A stretch of DNA of 64,000 bases from Gordonia sediminis. GTDB lineage: Bacteria; Actinomycetota; Actinomycetes; Mycobacteriales; Mycobacteriaceae. The notes beneath the pieces were generated by a model. It was not told the DNA's origin. It ran no database searches and saw nothing but the letters and a program-made list of their open reading frames with translations. Below, piece after piece: positions 27,545 through 35,237 of this stretch (its first letter is position 1; each line of letters starts with the position of its first letter). The stretch spans positions 1-64,000 of the forward strand of contig RZUM01000006.1 in the NCBI GenBank assembly GCA_004193205.1. Reading direction: 5' to 3'. The position numbers were made by a program, and so were the translations under genes.

Positions 27545-27891
27545 CAGAAGACGACCATCCCGAAGTCGATCACGACCTCGCCGGAGGTCCCCTCCGGGGC
27601 GGCGAGAACCAGCTCGAGGGTTGTGTCGGGGTCGACGTCCTCGACGACCCGCAGTGGCACGTTGACCGACGATTTCGCGCCCATCGGGAAGATCCGCATC
27701 GGTTTGCCATCCCGCATCAGGGTCACGTAGATCAGCTCGTCGGAGCTGTTGCCGCCCCGAAAGTACAGCGGTTGGGCAGTGAGTCCCGACGGCACCACGT
27801 AGGCCAGCGACGGGTCGATCGGCGCCGGCTTGGTCAGGCCAGTGCCCGTGAACGAGTAGACGCCTTGCAGGAAGCGCGGAGTGCTGGACAT
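27544..27891 (-). CDS. Conserved unknown protein coupled to nirBD
   Basis: This roughly 115-residue protein begins MSSTPRFLQGVYSFTGTGL and is predicted mainly beta: SYVVPSGLTAQPLYFRGGNS-type strands, LMRDGKPMRIFPMGAKS, then LELVLAAPEGTSGEVVIDFG. It has no signal, membrane segment, cysteine or cofactor motif. The stop overlaps the nirB ATG (ATGA), so it is translated with nirB. Similar proteins are recalled beside nitrite or nitrate reductase genes in other actinobacteria, which suggests an assembly or stability role in nitrogen assimilation. That is inference. A GTG three codons upstream (27900) is an alternative start. Confidence 0.75.
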   Translation of the reverse strand: MSSTPRFLQGVYSFTGTGLTKPAPIDPSLAYVVPSGLTAQPLYFRGGNSSDELIYVTLMRDGKPMRIFPMGAKSSVNVPLRVVEDVDPDTTLELVLAAPEGTSGEVVIDFGMVVF

Positions 27892-27914
27892 ATCAGCCAC
27901 TATCCCGAGCGCGC

Positions 27915-27941
27915 GTGAATCAGCTCTTGCCTCGGTGTTAC
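27915..27941 (-). promoter_or_regulatory. Candidate GlnR half-sites upstream of nirBD
   Basis: On the minus strand GTAAC, GCAAG and TTCAC are each separated by six bases, an 11-bp phase like a GlnR box (GTnAC-N6-GAAAC). The outer two match GTnAC fully or with one mismatch and the middle one matches GAAAC poorly. The site lies 15-24 bp before the likely start codons, close for an activator, so it may overlap the core promoter. Confidence 0.3.
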
Positions 27942-27977
27942 ATCGCGATTGTCAGGATCTCACCGTGCGTGGAGCGT

Positions 27978-28222
27978 GGCGTGATCTCGATACGCCCTCC
28001 GCTGGCGCTCCGGGCTACTCGATCAGCGAGGGGGGCACCCGCCCGACCGCTGGTTGAGTGGGCCGAGGCGCCAGCCGAGGCCGTATCGAAACCACCCCAC
28101 CCCACCGCTGGTTGAGTAGGCCGAGGCGCCAGCCGAGGCCGTATCGAAACCACCCCACCCCACCGCTGGTTGAGTAGGCCGAGGCGCCAGCCGAGGCCGT
28201 ATCGAAACCACCCCACCGCCAT
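27978..28222. repeat. REP-like elements: one inverted copy plus 58-bp tandem repeat x3
   Basis: The tandem unit starts GCTGGTTGAGTAGGCCGAGG and continues through GCGCCAGCCGAGGCCGTATC; copies begin at 28049, 28107 and 28165 with a constant 58-bp period and almost no change (GTGGG versus GTAGG in copy one). A fourth, more diverged copy in the opposite orientation lies at about 27978-28028 (TCTCGATACGCCCTCCGCTG). The motif linking CTCAACCAGC, a GC-rich middle and TCGATACG is a common dispersed intergenic element in Gordonia-like genomes. Confidence 0.85.
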
Positions 28223-28290
28223 CAACCGACGAGCCGCTGCGCGGCACCGATCATGTCGCGCCGACCAGTAAACGGTCGCCGAACTATACT

Positions 28291-28318
28291 GGCCGGTAAG
28301 TTCGACAAAATACCGGCC
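28291..28318. promoter_or_regulatory. Inverted-repeat operator upstream of SDR gene
   Basis: GGCCGGTA and TACCGGCC form a perfect 8-bp inverted repeat with a 12-bp spacer. It lies just after a possible -10 hexamer TATACT (28285-28290) and ends 26 bp before the start codon, a placement typical of a TetR-family repressor site. No regulator gene is adjacent, so the binding protein is unknown. Confidence 0.5.
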
Positions 28319-28344
28319 GAGCAGGCCGAAGACAGGGGAAGAAC

Positions 28345-29118
28345 ATGCCATCGATCTTCATTTCCGGCGGCGCGGCAGGCATCGGACTGGCCACCGCCGA
28401 ACGTTTCGACCGCGAGGGGTGGACCGTCGGCGTCTACGACGTGGACACCGATGCGCTGTCGAAGGTGGCGGCGAATCATCCGGGGTGGGTGGTCGGCGAA
28501 CTCGACGTCCGCGACCCGAAGCAGTGGGCCGACGCCCTTGCTGATTTCACCTCTCACACGGGCGGTCGCCTCGACGTCCTCGACAACAACGCCGGCATCC
28601 TGGTGGCCGGTCCGCTCGACGAGATCTCCGCCGACGCCGTCAAACGCCAGATCGACATCGATGTGCTCGGCGTGACGCTCGGCGCGCAGGCGGCCTTCGA
28701 GTATCTGCGGGCGACCCCCGGCTCCCATCTGGTGAACATCGCCTCCGCGTCGGCGATCTACGGTCAGCCCGACATCGCGACCTACAGCGCGTCGAAGTTC
28801 TACGTCGCCGGGCTCACCGAGGCGCTCGAACTCGAATGGGAGCCGTACCGCATCCGTGTCGTCGGCATCTGGCCGCTGTGGGCCAAGACCTCACTCGCCG
28901 ACAACGACGCCAAGACCACCAAGACCCTCGGGATCCGGATCACCCCGGCGCAGGTTGCCGACAAGGTCTGGGAGAGTGTGCATCCCACGCCGCGTGACCG
29001 CCGCATCCACCGCACGTCCTACTCGGTGGGCGTGCAGACCACGGTGCTGGCCAACGTCGCGAAGTTCGCCCCCAACTTCGCGTCCCGTCAGATCAACAAG
29101 TTGCTCGCACAGGGCTGA
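28345..29118 (+). CDS. Short-chain dehydrogenase/reductase
   Basis: A classical SDR of 257 residues using NAD(P). The cofactor loop is GGAAGIG (8-14), the NNAG motif is in DNNAGI (about 80-85), the catalytic serine is in NIASAS (about 133) and the active-site pair is Tyr147 and Lys151 in YSASK. An Asp in VYDVD at the end of strand two suggests NAD preference. The C-terminal half contains a GIWPLWAKTS stretch in place of the usual PG motif. The substrate is unknown. It is alone, under a palindromic operator, and converges on the secreted hydrolase gene with 11 bp between. Confidence 0.88.
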   Translation: MPSIFISGGAAGIGLATAERFDREGWTVGVYDVDTDALSKVAANHPGWVVGELDVRDPKQWADALADFTSHTGGRLDVLDNNAGILVAGPLDEISADAVKRQIDIDVLGVTLGAQAAFEYLRATPGSHLVNIASASAIYGQPDIATYSASKFYVAGLTEALELEWEPYRIRVVGIWPLWAKTSLADNDAKTTKTLGIRITPAQVADKVWESVHPTPRDRRIHRTSYSVGVQTTVLANVAKFAPNFASRQINKLLAQG

Positions 29119-29129
29119 ACCGCGCGCGG

Positions 29130-31463
29130 TCAACCCCCGTTGACGGTGCGGACGTAGGGCCGGCACGGCTGACCCCGCAGGCCCTCGCAGGCACCGAGCG
29201 GGACCGCGGCCCGCAGTCCGGGCACGATAGGTAACACCAGCGACGACCCGCCGGCGCCGAGGGCGATCGTGTCGACGACCCGTCCACCGGTCTGCCGGGT
29301 CGCGAAGCGCCAGGAGGGGCGGTCTCCCCCGGGTGCGGTGATCGTGACCCGGATGCGCGACCCCGCCCGGAAGGGATAGGCGATCGGATCGAGAGCGATC
29401 CGCACCGTCTGGAAGCCCGCCGACAGCGGTTGCGGATCGATCCAGTCCCGCGTCGGATTCAGCGATGTCGCAGCCGAATTCACGCGACGCAGGGAGGCGC
29501 GCAGATACCCCGACGTCACGTAGGTCTCCCGGCCGTCGGGGCGGACCTCGGAGATGGTCGCCTGCAGGTCGGTGTCGGGCGCCGACGACGCGAGCCGGAG
29601 ATCGAGACTCGCCGGGCCCACCGCGACCGCATCGGTGACGCGGGGTGCGCTGACGAAGCTCACCCCGGTCCGACCCGGGACCGGCGCCCAGTCATAGGGC
29701 GGCAGCGCCAGCCAGGGCAGTGGCGATGCGCCGACGACGTTCAGTGTGCCCTCGGGTCGCGCCGCCGGGTCCGGCCGGAAGGACACCGACGACGACGGGC
29801 TCGGTGCGGACGTCAGCCGGCCACCGGCGCCGAGGAACAGGCGGGTTCCGGTTCCGGCCGAAACCGGCGGCCAGGCACCGAATCCCGCCGACCACGGCGC
29901 CGATACATTACCCGGTCCCCCGGCGACCGACGTGTCGGTGCCGGAACCGAAGAAAACCTGCACCCGCGGATCCCGAGCGAAGCCCGAACGGGCGGCGGCC
30001 ACCGACGGTGCGTCGGTGAATCGGGAGGTCACCACCAGCCTGCCGGGAGTTCCGGTTTGCACCTCGTAGACCACTGTCATCAGTGCCGTCAGGGCGGGAT
30101 TGGCACGCGGAACCTGTTGGGCCACGAAGATATTGAGGAACTCGTTCCACGGTCCGAGGATCTGCGGATCCAAGGAGTCGATGTGGGCGCCGTTGACCGC
30201 CTTGACCCAGACGTTCGGGTTGCGGCGTAGTCGCTCGATGATCGCCGTCCACTGCGGCCCGGTCTGTTCGTCCTGCAGGGCACCGGCCAGGAACACCGGT
30301 ACCTCGATCCGCGACGCCCATGCGGCCGGTGCGCGATGGTCGAAGAGCGACGGCGTCCGAGTGGGATTCGACGCGATGAGCTGTTTCACGTCCTGGGTTT
30401 GCAGCCGGAGTCGCTGATTGGCGGCGCAGACCCGGTCACCGCTGCGGACCAGCTCACGGGCGTAGGGCTGACCGCCGGCCGGTGCGGGGCGCGCGTCGGC
30501 CTGGCGTTCGGTGATCCACGAATTGGCGAACCCGGTGTTGAAGATGCCGCCGGGAAAACCGGTCGAGTAGAGGTCGTCGGTGATGCTCATCGGTGCGATC
30601 GCCGCCAGGCTCGGTGGCCGTGTTCCCGCGACCGCGATCTGGGAGATCCCGGAGAACGAGATGCCGACCATGCCGACCTTGTGATGGGCGACCCAGCTTT
30701 GGCGCGCGACGGTTTCGACGACGTCGTATCCGTCGTAGATCGTCGGGTAGTCGAACAGGTCGAACGCGCCGCCGGAACAGCCACTGCCCCGCATCTGCAC
30801 GTTCACGGTCGCGAAGCCCGCCGTCGGTGCGACCAGACCGCCGAGCACCGTGCTCGTCGAGGGTGCCAGCGGATCGGGGTGTCGGGTCAACGCACCGAGA
30901 GCACCGAGCAGGTAATCGTGCGGCGCCGCAATCTGGTAGCCGGAATATTCGATCACCGTCGGGAACGGGCCGTCGGCCATTGTCTTGCCCACCGGCAGGC
31001 GGAGCACGGCCGCCAACGTCACCCCGTCCCTGACCCGGATGTAGTTCAGTCCCGGCCGCAACGTCTGCCGATACAACGACGACGGGGGCGGTGTCACACC
31101 GTCGAGAACGGCGAAGGCATTGCCTGTTTCACCATCCACCTCGAACCGGTAGCCCGGGCCCGGCGGAAGTTCACGCACCAGGAACGAGCCCAGCCGGTCC
31201 ACCCGTCCGGATCCGACGACGTCGCCGTCGGCGTCGTGCAAGACGACCGGAGCCCCGGGCGTCGCTCCCAGCAAGTAGGCCTGCGTGACACTGCCCGCGC
31301 CGCGGCCGACGTCGGTCGCGGCCCGCGCCGGCACGGCCGTACCGAACGCCAGCATCGCTACGACGGCCATGAGCACCCCGACGGCCGGCCCCCGGACCCG
31401 GGAACGACGAGCTCCTACCCCACCCACGCGACGAACATAAGCCACGCGACGACCCGCGGCCAT
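29130..31463 (-). CDS. Secreted CocE/NonD-type hydrolase
   Basis: A 777-residue exported alpha/beta hydrolase of the X-Pro dipeptidyl-peptidase (S15)/CocE class. A long basic N-terminus and hydrophobic stretch end in VPARAA (about 48), a Sec or Tat-like signal with RRSRVRG. After a small beta domain, the hydrolase domain has the nucleophile elbow GISFSG (about 269-275) and a likely His in NGAHIDSLDP. The C-terminal third is the jelly-roll domain of the family (SLDLRLASSAPDTDLQATIS, PFRAGSRIRVTI). Substrates of relatives are acyl esters or amides. It stands alone; the actual substrate cannot be read. Confidence 0.85.
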   Translation of the reverse strand: MAAGRRVAYVRRVGGVGARRSRVRGPAVGVLMAVVAMLAFGTAVPARAATDVGRGAGSVTQAYLLGATPGAPVVLHDADGDVVGSGRVDRLGSFLVRELPPGPGYRFEVDGETGNAFAVLDGVTPPPSSLYRQTLRPGLNYIRVRDGVTLAAVLRLPVGKTMADGPFPTVIEYSGYQIAAPHDYLLGALGALTRHPDPLAPSTSTVLGGLVAPTAGFATVNVQMRGSGCSGGAFDLFDYPTIYDGYDVVETVARQSWVAHHKVGMVGISFSGISQIAVAGTRPPSLAAIAPMSITDDLYSTGFPGGIFNTGFANSWITERQADARPAPAGGQPYARELVRSGDRVCAANQRLRLQTQDVKQLIASNPTRTPSLFDHRAPAAWASRIEVPVFLAGALQDEQTGPQWTAIIERLRRNPNVWVKAVNGAHIDSLDPQILGPWNEFLNIFVAQQVPRANPALTALMTVVYEVQTGTPGRLVVTSRFTDAPSVAAARSGFARDPRVQVFFGSGTDTSVAGGPGNVSAPWSAGFGAWPPVSAGTGTRLFLGAGGRLTSAPSPSSSVSFRPDPAARPEGTLNVVGASPLPWLALPPYDWAPVPGRTGVSFVSAPRVTDAVAVGPASLDLRLASSAPDTDLQATISEVRPDGRETYVTSGYLRASLRRVNSAATSLNPTRDWIDPQPLSAGFQTVRIALDPIAYPFRAGSRIRVTITAPGGDRPSWRFATRQTGGRVVDTIALGAGGSSLVLPIVPGLRAAVPLGACEGLRGQPCRPYVRTVNGG

Positions 31464-31506
31464 TGGTTCGCCGGGTTTGGTTCGGTCGGACCAGGGTTCG
31501 ACGGGC

Positions 31507-32142
31507 TCACGCTCGGGCGTGGTGCCTGCCTCGGCCCGGAGGAGCGGTCGGCAGACGCCATCCGAACACCAGCGCGACGATCCTGAGCCCGGTGGCCACC
31601 GCCGTCCCGACGATCAGCCAGATCCAGACGGGCACCGGGGTATACGTACCAGAGATCCCGACGATCGTGGCGCCGAGCAGCGCCGGCACGGCATAGAGGT
31701 CGGCCGGCTGGAGCAGCAGGGGGATCTCGTTGGCGAGAACATCACGCAGGATTCCGCCGCCGACGGCCGTGAGCAGGCCGACGATACTGGCCGCGAAGGC
31801 ACTGGTGTGGTGGTCGATCGCGATGGCGGCGCCACTGGTGGCGAACAGACCCATACCGATGGCGTCGAGGATCAGGACGGATCGGCGCAACTGCGCGAAC
31901 GTCGGGTGGAAGATGAACACGATCAGGCTGGCCGCCAGCGTGATCGTGATCGGCAGCCATTGCTGGACCGAGGTCGGCGGGGTGATGCCCAGCAGGACGT
32001 CGCGGAGAATGCCTCCGCCGACACCCGTCAGGGCGCCCACGGTGAGGATGCCCCAGAGGTCGAAGTCCTTCCGGACGCCGAGGAGAGCACCCGACGCGGC
32101 GAAGACCGCGATTCCGACGTCATTGAGGATCTCTTGCAGCAC
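31507..32142 (-). CDS. TRIC/YadS family cation channel
   Basis: This 211-residue membrane protein is a tandem duplication of a three-helix unit, each half having the signature GGGILRDVL (in VGGGILRDVLLG and VGGGILRDVLAN), as in prokaryotic TRIC channels (UPF0126). Seven hydrophobic segments are visible. Such channels pass potassium and other monovalent cations. The start is the GTG at 32142 (MLQEILNDVGIAVFA). The C-terminal tail PTAPPGRGRHHARA is basic and not conserved. It lies next to the lipase gene but shows no functional link to it. Confidence 0.88.
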   Translation of the reverse strand: MLQEILNDVGIAVFAASGALLGVRKDFDLWGILTVGALTGVGGGILRDVLLGITPPTSVQQWLPITITLAASLIVFIFHPTFAQLRRSVLILDAIGMGLFATSGAAIAIDHHTSAFAASIVGLLTAVGGGILRDVLANEIPLLLQPADLYAVPALLGATIVGISGTYTPVPVWIWLIVGTAVATGLRIVALVFGWRLPTAPPGRGRHHARA

Positions 32143-32192
32143 CCGATCATGGTGTCAGAGACGACACCGGGGCCCGGCAGGTCGGTGGACAG

Positions 32193-32210
32193 ATCGAGTA
32201 GGAGGGCTGG
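32193..32210. repeat. 18-bp direct repeat left of lipase gene
   Basis: ATCGAGTAGGAGGGCTGG here is identical to a copy at 33532-33549. The two copies enclose the lipase gene. The other copy is the extreme 3-prime end of a probable group II intron remnant; this copy has only the last bases of that end. Confidence 0.85.
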
Positions 32211-32241
32211 AGTGGTTGCCATCGACCAGGAGTCCACTCGG

Positions 32242-33456
32242 TCAGCAGGTGCTCGGGGCGGGCGTGCCCGCGAAGCGGGCGGCGATCCAGTCGACGGCAC
32301 CTGGGAATCCGGTAAATGCCACTGTGAAGTGATCTCCGGGTTCCGTGACCATTTCCACCCTCAGCCCCCGGGCGCAATACCGTGCAACGAGTTTCCTGAC
32401 CTTGGCCGGCGCAGCGAGCTCATCGGCGCTGGCGTGGTAGTAATAGCTCGGAGCTCTGGGGGTACCCAAGGCACCGGCGCTGTTCTTGGCCAGGACGGTT
32501 CCAACGGCCGGCACGGTGAGGGGATCAATGCCATTGATGGTGTAGGACTGGACCGACCGGAATGCGTAGGCCGCCATGTACTCCAGGACGCACATTCCGG
32601 AGATGTTGTTTTGGAGCTGTTTTCCTTTGGCGTTGAGCATCTCGTCGATCCCCATCTTCGGGTAGGCGCGGTTGAGCCCGAACAGGCTGGCGAATACGAT
32701 CCCGGAGAAGACTCCTCCGTTGGCGCGGCGAAGGACATCGCGCATGTCGGCGCCCAACCCGCCAATCGTGGCGCCGACGATGTTGAGTTCCGACGCGTAG
32801 GTCGGAGCGAGTTCGTAGGCAGATTCCGTGCCGTGCGCACCGCCCGAGTAGCCGGCCAGCGCCACCGGTGTTGCCGGACCGTCGAGTCCGGCTGAGGCGA
32901 AGTTCTCTGCTGCACGGATCCCGTCCAACGTGCCGTGGCCCTCGACCTGGCCGGCGCCCCACTGGTGGTCGGGACCCAGGTAGTCCGGCACCGCGACCGT
33001 CCATCCTTGATTCAGCAGGTCCGCGATCTGCGGAAGTTCAACACTCGTGCCGGCTCGCAACTGATACGACGCATCACACCTCGACGACAAGCTGTCGATC
33101 GCAGGCTGGAAGGACACCAGTTTGGGTGACCCTTTCGTGGACAGGGGCTTCAGGAGCGTGGCAACGTCGGCCTGGGGTCTGCCTGTGCTGTCGGTGCTGA
33201 CGTACTTGATCTGATACGCCGCGTATGGCAATTCGACACCAGCGACGGCGACTTCGACCGCCCGACTATTCAGGATCTGCCCACGTGCGTGCCCAGCGAG
33301 AGATGTCGGCTGGGCATAAAAGGGATCATTTCTCGGGTCCAATACAGGGCCCGCGCTGGCAGTCCCCGCCGGTGCGACAACCATGACCGCCCACACTGCA
33401 ACGATCAACGCGCCAGTCAGGATTCGGCGAAAAATCACCGCAGTCCCCTTTGCCAT
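32242..33456 (-). CDS. Secreted lipase, LIP family
   Basis: A 404-residue exported lipase of the fungal-type secretory lipase (LIP) family also common in mycolate bacteria. It has a Sec signal with hydrophobic core (ALIVAVWAVMVVA) and cleavage near PAGTASA. The nucleophile elbow GYSGGA is at about 200-205, and the probable catalytic Asp and His are in SADELAAP and EPGDHFTVAF. Cysteines at SSRCDAS, SGMCVLE and ARYCARG can form disulfides. ATG 33456 is used, although 35 codons upstream remain open. The gene sits between two identical 18-bp repeats linked to a group II intron end, so it may be a later arrival. Confidence 0.85.
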   Translation of the reverse strand: MAKGTAVIFRRILTGALIVAVWAVMVVAPAGTASAGPVLDPRNDPFYAQPTSLAGHARGQILNSRAVEVAVAGVELPYAAYQIKYVSTDSTGRPQADVATLLKPLSTKGSPKLVSFQPAIDSLSSRCDASYQLRAGTSVELPQIADLLNQGWTVAVPDYLGPDHQWGAGQVEGHGTLDGIRAAENFASAGLDGPATPVALAGYSGGAHGTESAYELAPTYASELNIVGATIGGLGADMRDVLRRANGGVFSGIVFASLFGLNRAYPKMGIDEMLNAKGKQLQNNISGMCVLEYMAAYAFRSVQSYTINGIDPLTVPAVGTVLAKNSAGALGTPRAPSYYYHASADELAAPAKVRKLVARYCARGLRVEMVTEPGDHFTVAFTGFPGAVDWIAARFAGTPAPSTC

Positions 33457-33531
33457 GTGCACACCTGAGAATCTTAGATCTGCGGGGCAATTCATGGTCG
33501 GGATCGCGCCGCTCAATATGTGTGCGGAGAA

Positions 33532-33645
33532 ATCGAGTAGGAGGGCTGGGTCTCCCGGCACTCCTCTCAGACCACCGTACGTACGGGCCTACGGCGGTTC
33601 GCGGACCACCGAGACGTCAACACCCGGAGACCGGCTTTGGCCCGC
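33532..33645 (-). mobile_element. Probable group II intron 3-prime remnant
   Basis: On the minus strand this reads as domain V and VI of a group II intron. GAACCGCCGTA pairs with TACGGTGGTC around a short GGCCCGTACG loop, then a stem GAGGAGTGCCGGG-AGA-CCCAGCCCTCC ends in TACTCGAT. The CGTACGG stretch and the final CCCTCCTACTCGAT are typical of bacterial introns. No reverse transcriptase or 5-prime end is present, so this is a scar. The last 18 bases are repeated at 32193-32210. Confidence 0.55.
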
Positions 33646-33818
33646 GACCACGCATTGGGCGCCACCGGAGAACCTGACTCCCGACGCGGTGAAGAAGAAC
33701 CCGAAACCCAGCAACACAGCTGTCGTTGCCGGCGCGATCGAGGACTTGTCTTTGCTCACCCTTCAGCTCGAGAGGACTGCCACCTCAAAAGCGAATGCCC
33801 ATGCTGGGCGTACCGCAA

Positions 33819-33848
33819 CGACCGCCTCGGGTGAACCCGAGGCGGTCG
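33819..33848 (-). terminator. 14-bp perfect stem after rpmF
   Basis: CGACCGCCTCGGGT and ACCCGAGGCGGTCG pair perfectly around GA, 55 bp downstream of the rpmF stop. It is a good intrinsic terminator candidate for rpmF, though without a U tract. Confidence 0.75.
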
Positions 33849-33903
33849 TCGGTGGAATGCTGCCGCTTACCGACGTGCGTCGGTACCGGTCTCTAGAGGA
33901 GGG

Positions 33904-34077
33904 TCAGCGGCGATCGAGGTCGATGACGCCGGCCTTGGCGGCCTTCACGTAACGACGCGGAATACGCTGCGCGACGCCGTTCACCTTCACCTCTTGCAGT
34001 GCCGGGTTGTCCGCCTTCCACTGCGAACGACGGCTGCGGGAATTCGCCCGCGACATCCGGCGCTTGGGTACAGCCAT
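33904..34077 (-). CDS. rpmF: Ribosomal protein bL32
   Basis: The 57-residue protein begins [20 protein letters not shown] and ends GVIDLDRR, the standard actinobacterial bL32. It is a basic protein of the large subunit near the peptidyl-transferase exit region. The zinc-ribbon cysteines of some bL32 proteins are absent, so this is the zinc-independent form, as in mycobacterial RpmF. Its start ATG is preceded by GAGAAGGG. It is monocistronic and followed by its own terminator. Confidence 0.95.
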   Translation of the reverse strand: MAVPKRRMSRANSRSRRSQWKADNPALQEVKVNGVAQRIPRRYVKAAKAGVIDLDRR

Positions 34078-34282
34078 GGTTGAGCCCTTCTCCTACGTGT
34101 AAGTCTGTGGGGACCTCCCGACATGGTGATGTCGAGGGGCCCCGCCGATCAGTGTGTCCACCCGGTCCTGGCGTCGAGGCCGGTCGGGCGCGGCACACAA
34201 CCTCACCAGACTACCGGGCCGAGGCCCGAAGCTCCAAAACGGTGCCGCACCATACGCGACGTCGGCGCATCGTCGACCACAC

Positions 34283-35128
34283 CTACGACGACGAGCTCGC
34301 TGCGAAGATCAGCGCGATCACCATGATCACCAGGAAGATGACAACCAGCGCGATCGAGATCCACCCGAGGATCACGCCGGCCTTGGCCATGCCGTCGCCC
34401 TCCTGGGCCCCCGACGACGCGGCGATCTCGTCGCGGGCGGAGTTGCCGAGGATCACCGCGACCACACCGAGGATGCCCGGGCACACGGCGAACGATCCGA
34501 TGCCGCAGATGAGCGACGCGATCGCCTTGCCATTGGTCTGGCGCGAATAGGTGTAACCGCCGGCGGCGTATTGGGGTGCCGCGCCGTACTGCCCGCCGTA
34601 TTGGGCAGGTGTGCCGTACTGAGGCGCCGCGCCGTACTGGGGTGTCTGACCGTAGTCGGGTGTCTGGCCGTATTGCGGGGTCGCGCCGTAGTCGGGCGTT
34701 TGGCCGTATTGCGGGGTGGACCCGGCGTCGGGTGCCTGGCCGTACTGCGGGGTCGAACCCGAGTCCGGCATCTGGCCGTACTGAGGTGTCTGGCCATATT
34801 GCGGGGTCTGGCCGTACTGCGGCGTCGAACCCGAGTCCGGCGTCTGGCCGTACTGAGGTGTCTGGCCATATTGCGGGGTCTGGCCGTACTGCGGCGTCGA
34901 ACCGTACTGAGGGGTCGAGCCGTAGGGCGTCTGGCCGTACTGCGGGGTCGAACCGTACTGCGGCGTCGTGCCGTAGTCGGGCGTCTGACCGTAGGACGGC
35001 GGGGAGCCGTAGGGGGACGATCCGCTCTGGGATTCGCCGGACGGGGGCTGCGTCGACGACGAGTCCGCGGGTTCGCCAGACGCCGAATCGTCCGGCGGGT
35101 TCGAACCGGGGTCGCTGGGATTTGTCAT
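34283..35128 (-). CDS. DUF4190 membrane protein with long TPQYGQ repeat tail
   Basis: The 281-residue protein has a disordered N-terminal part (1-180) rich in Q, P, G, Y and S, in which TPQYGQ/TPDYGQ-type hexads recur about twenty times. The DUF4190 module follows: RQTNGKAIASLICGIGSFAV, a short loop with conserved ARDEIAASSG, and two membrane helices at about 205-230 and 255-279. The N-terminal tail should be cytoplasmic or outside depending on topology. Tyrosine-rich Q/P repeats can act as scaffolds or condensates. The start is ATG 35128. A second DUF4190 gene precedes it by about 110 bp, so the two may be a pair. Confidence 0.8.
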   Translation of the reverse strand: MTNPSDPGSNPPDDSASGEPADSSSTQPPSGESQSGSSPYGSPPSYGQTPDYGTTPQYGSTPQYGQTPYGSTPQYGSTPQYGQTPQYGQTPQYGQTPDSGSTPQYGQTPQYGQTPQYGQMPDSGSTPQYGQAPDAGSTPQYGQTPDYGATPQYGQTPDYGQTPQYGAAPQYGTPAQYGGQYGAAPQYAAGGYTYSRQTNGKAIASLICGIGSFAVCPGILGVVAVILGNSARDEIAASSGAQEGDGMAKAGVILGWISIALVVIFLVIMVIALIFAASSSS

Positions 35129-35237
35129 CGAGGCATCCTTTCTCCGACCTTTGGACCGGCGCCACCATGTGTGGCGCGCCGGTGGGTTGGATTCACGTCG
35201 TGAGACGTCCGTCCCACTGTCCAAGCGTAGTGAACGC

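Larger units (their letters stand above)
27901..28344. other. Intergenic region with promoters and REP-like repeats
   Basis: This gap between the nir operon and the SDR gene has no gene. From left to right it holds half-sites that may bind GlnR (27915-27941), one REP-like element in inverted orientation (about 27978-28028), a threefold 58-bp tandem repeat, and an operator-like inverted repeat at 28291-28318 overlapping the SDR promoter. Confidence 0.7.
33457..33903. other. Gene-free region with intron scar and terminator
   Basis: No gene was supported here. It carries the intron-end remnant (33532-33645) next to the lipase promoter region, then about 170 bases with no recognised feature, and a strong terminator downstream of rpmF (33819-33848). 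Confidence 0.6.

Noticed and set aside
24806-27730. 974-codon plus-strand frame over nirB and nirD
   Set aside because: Low-complexity RHDG-rich translation typical of an antisense shadow; the minus-strand NirB and NirD motifs are complete.
33532-33549. Target-site duplication of an insertion sequence around the lipase gene
   Set aside because: Eighteen bases is long for an IS duplication, and no transposase or terminal inverted repeats are present. The copy belongs to an intron-like end instead.
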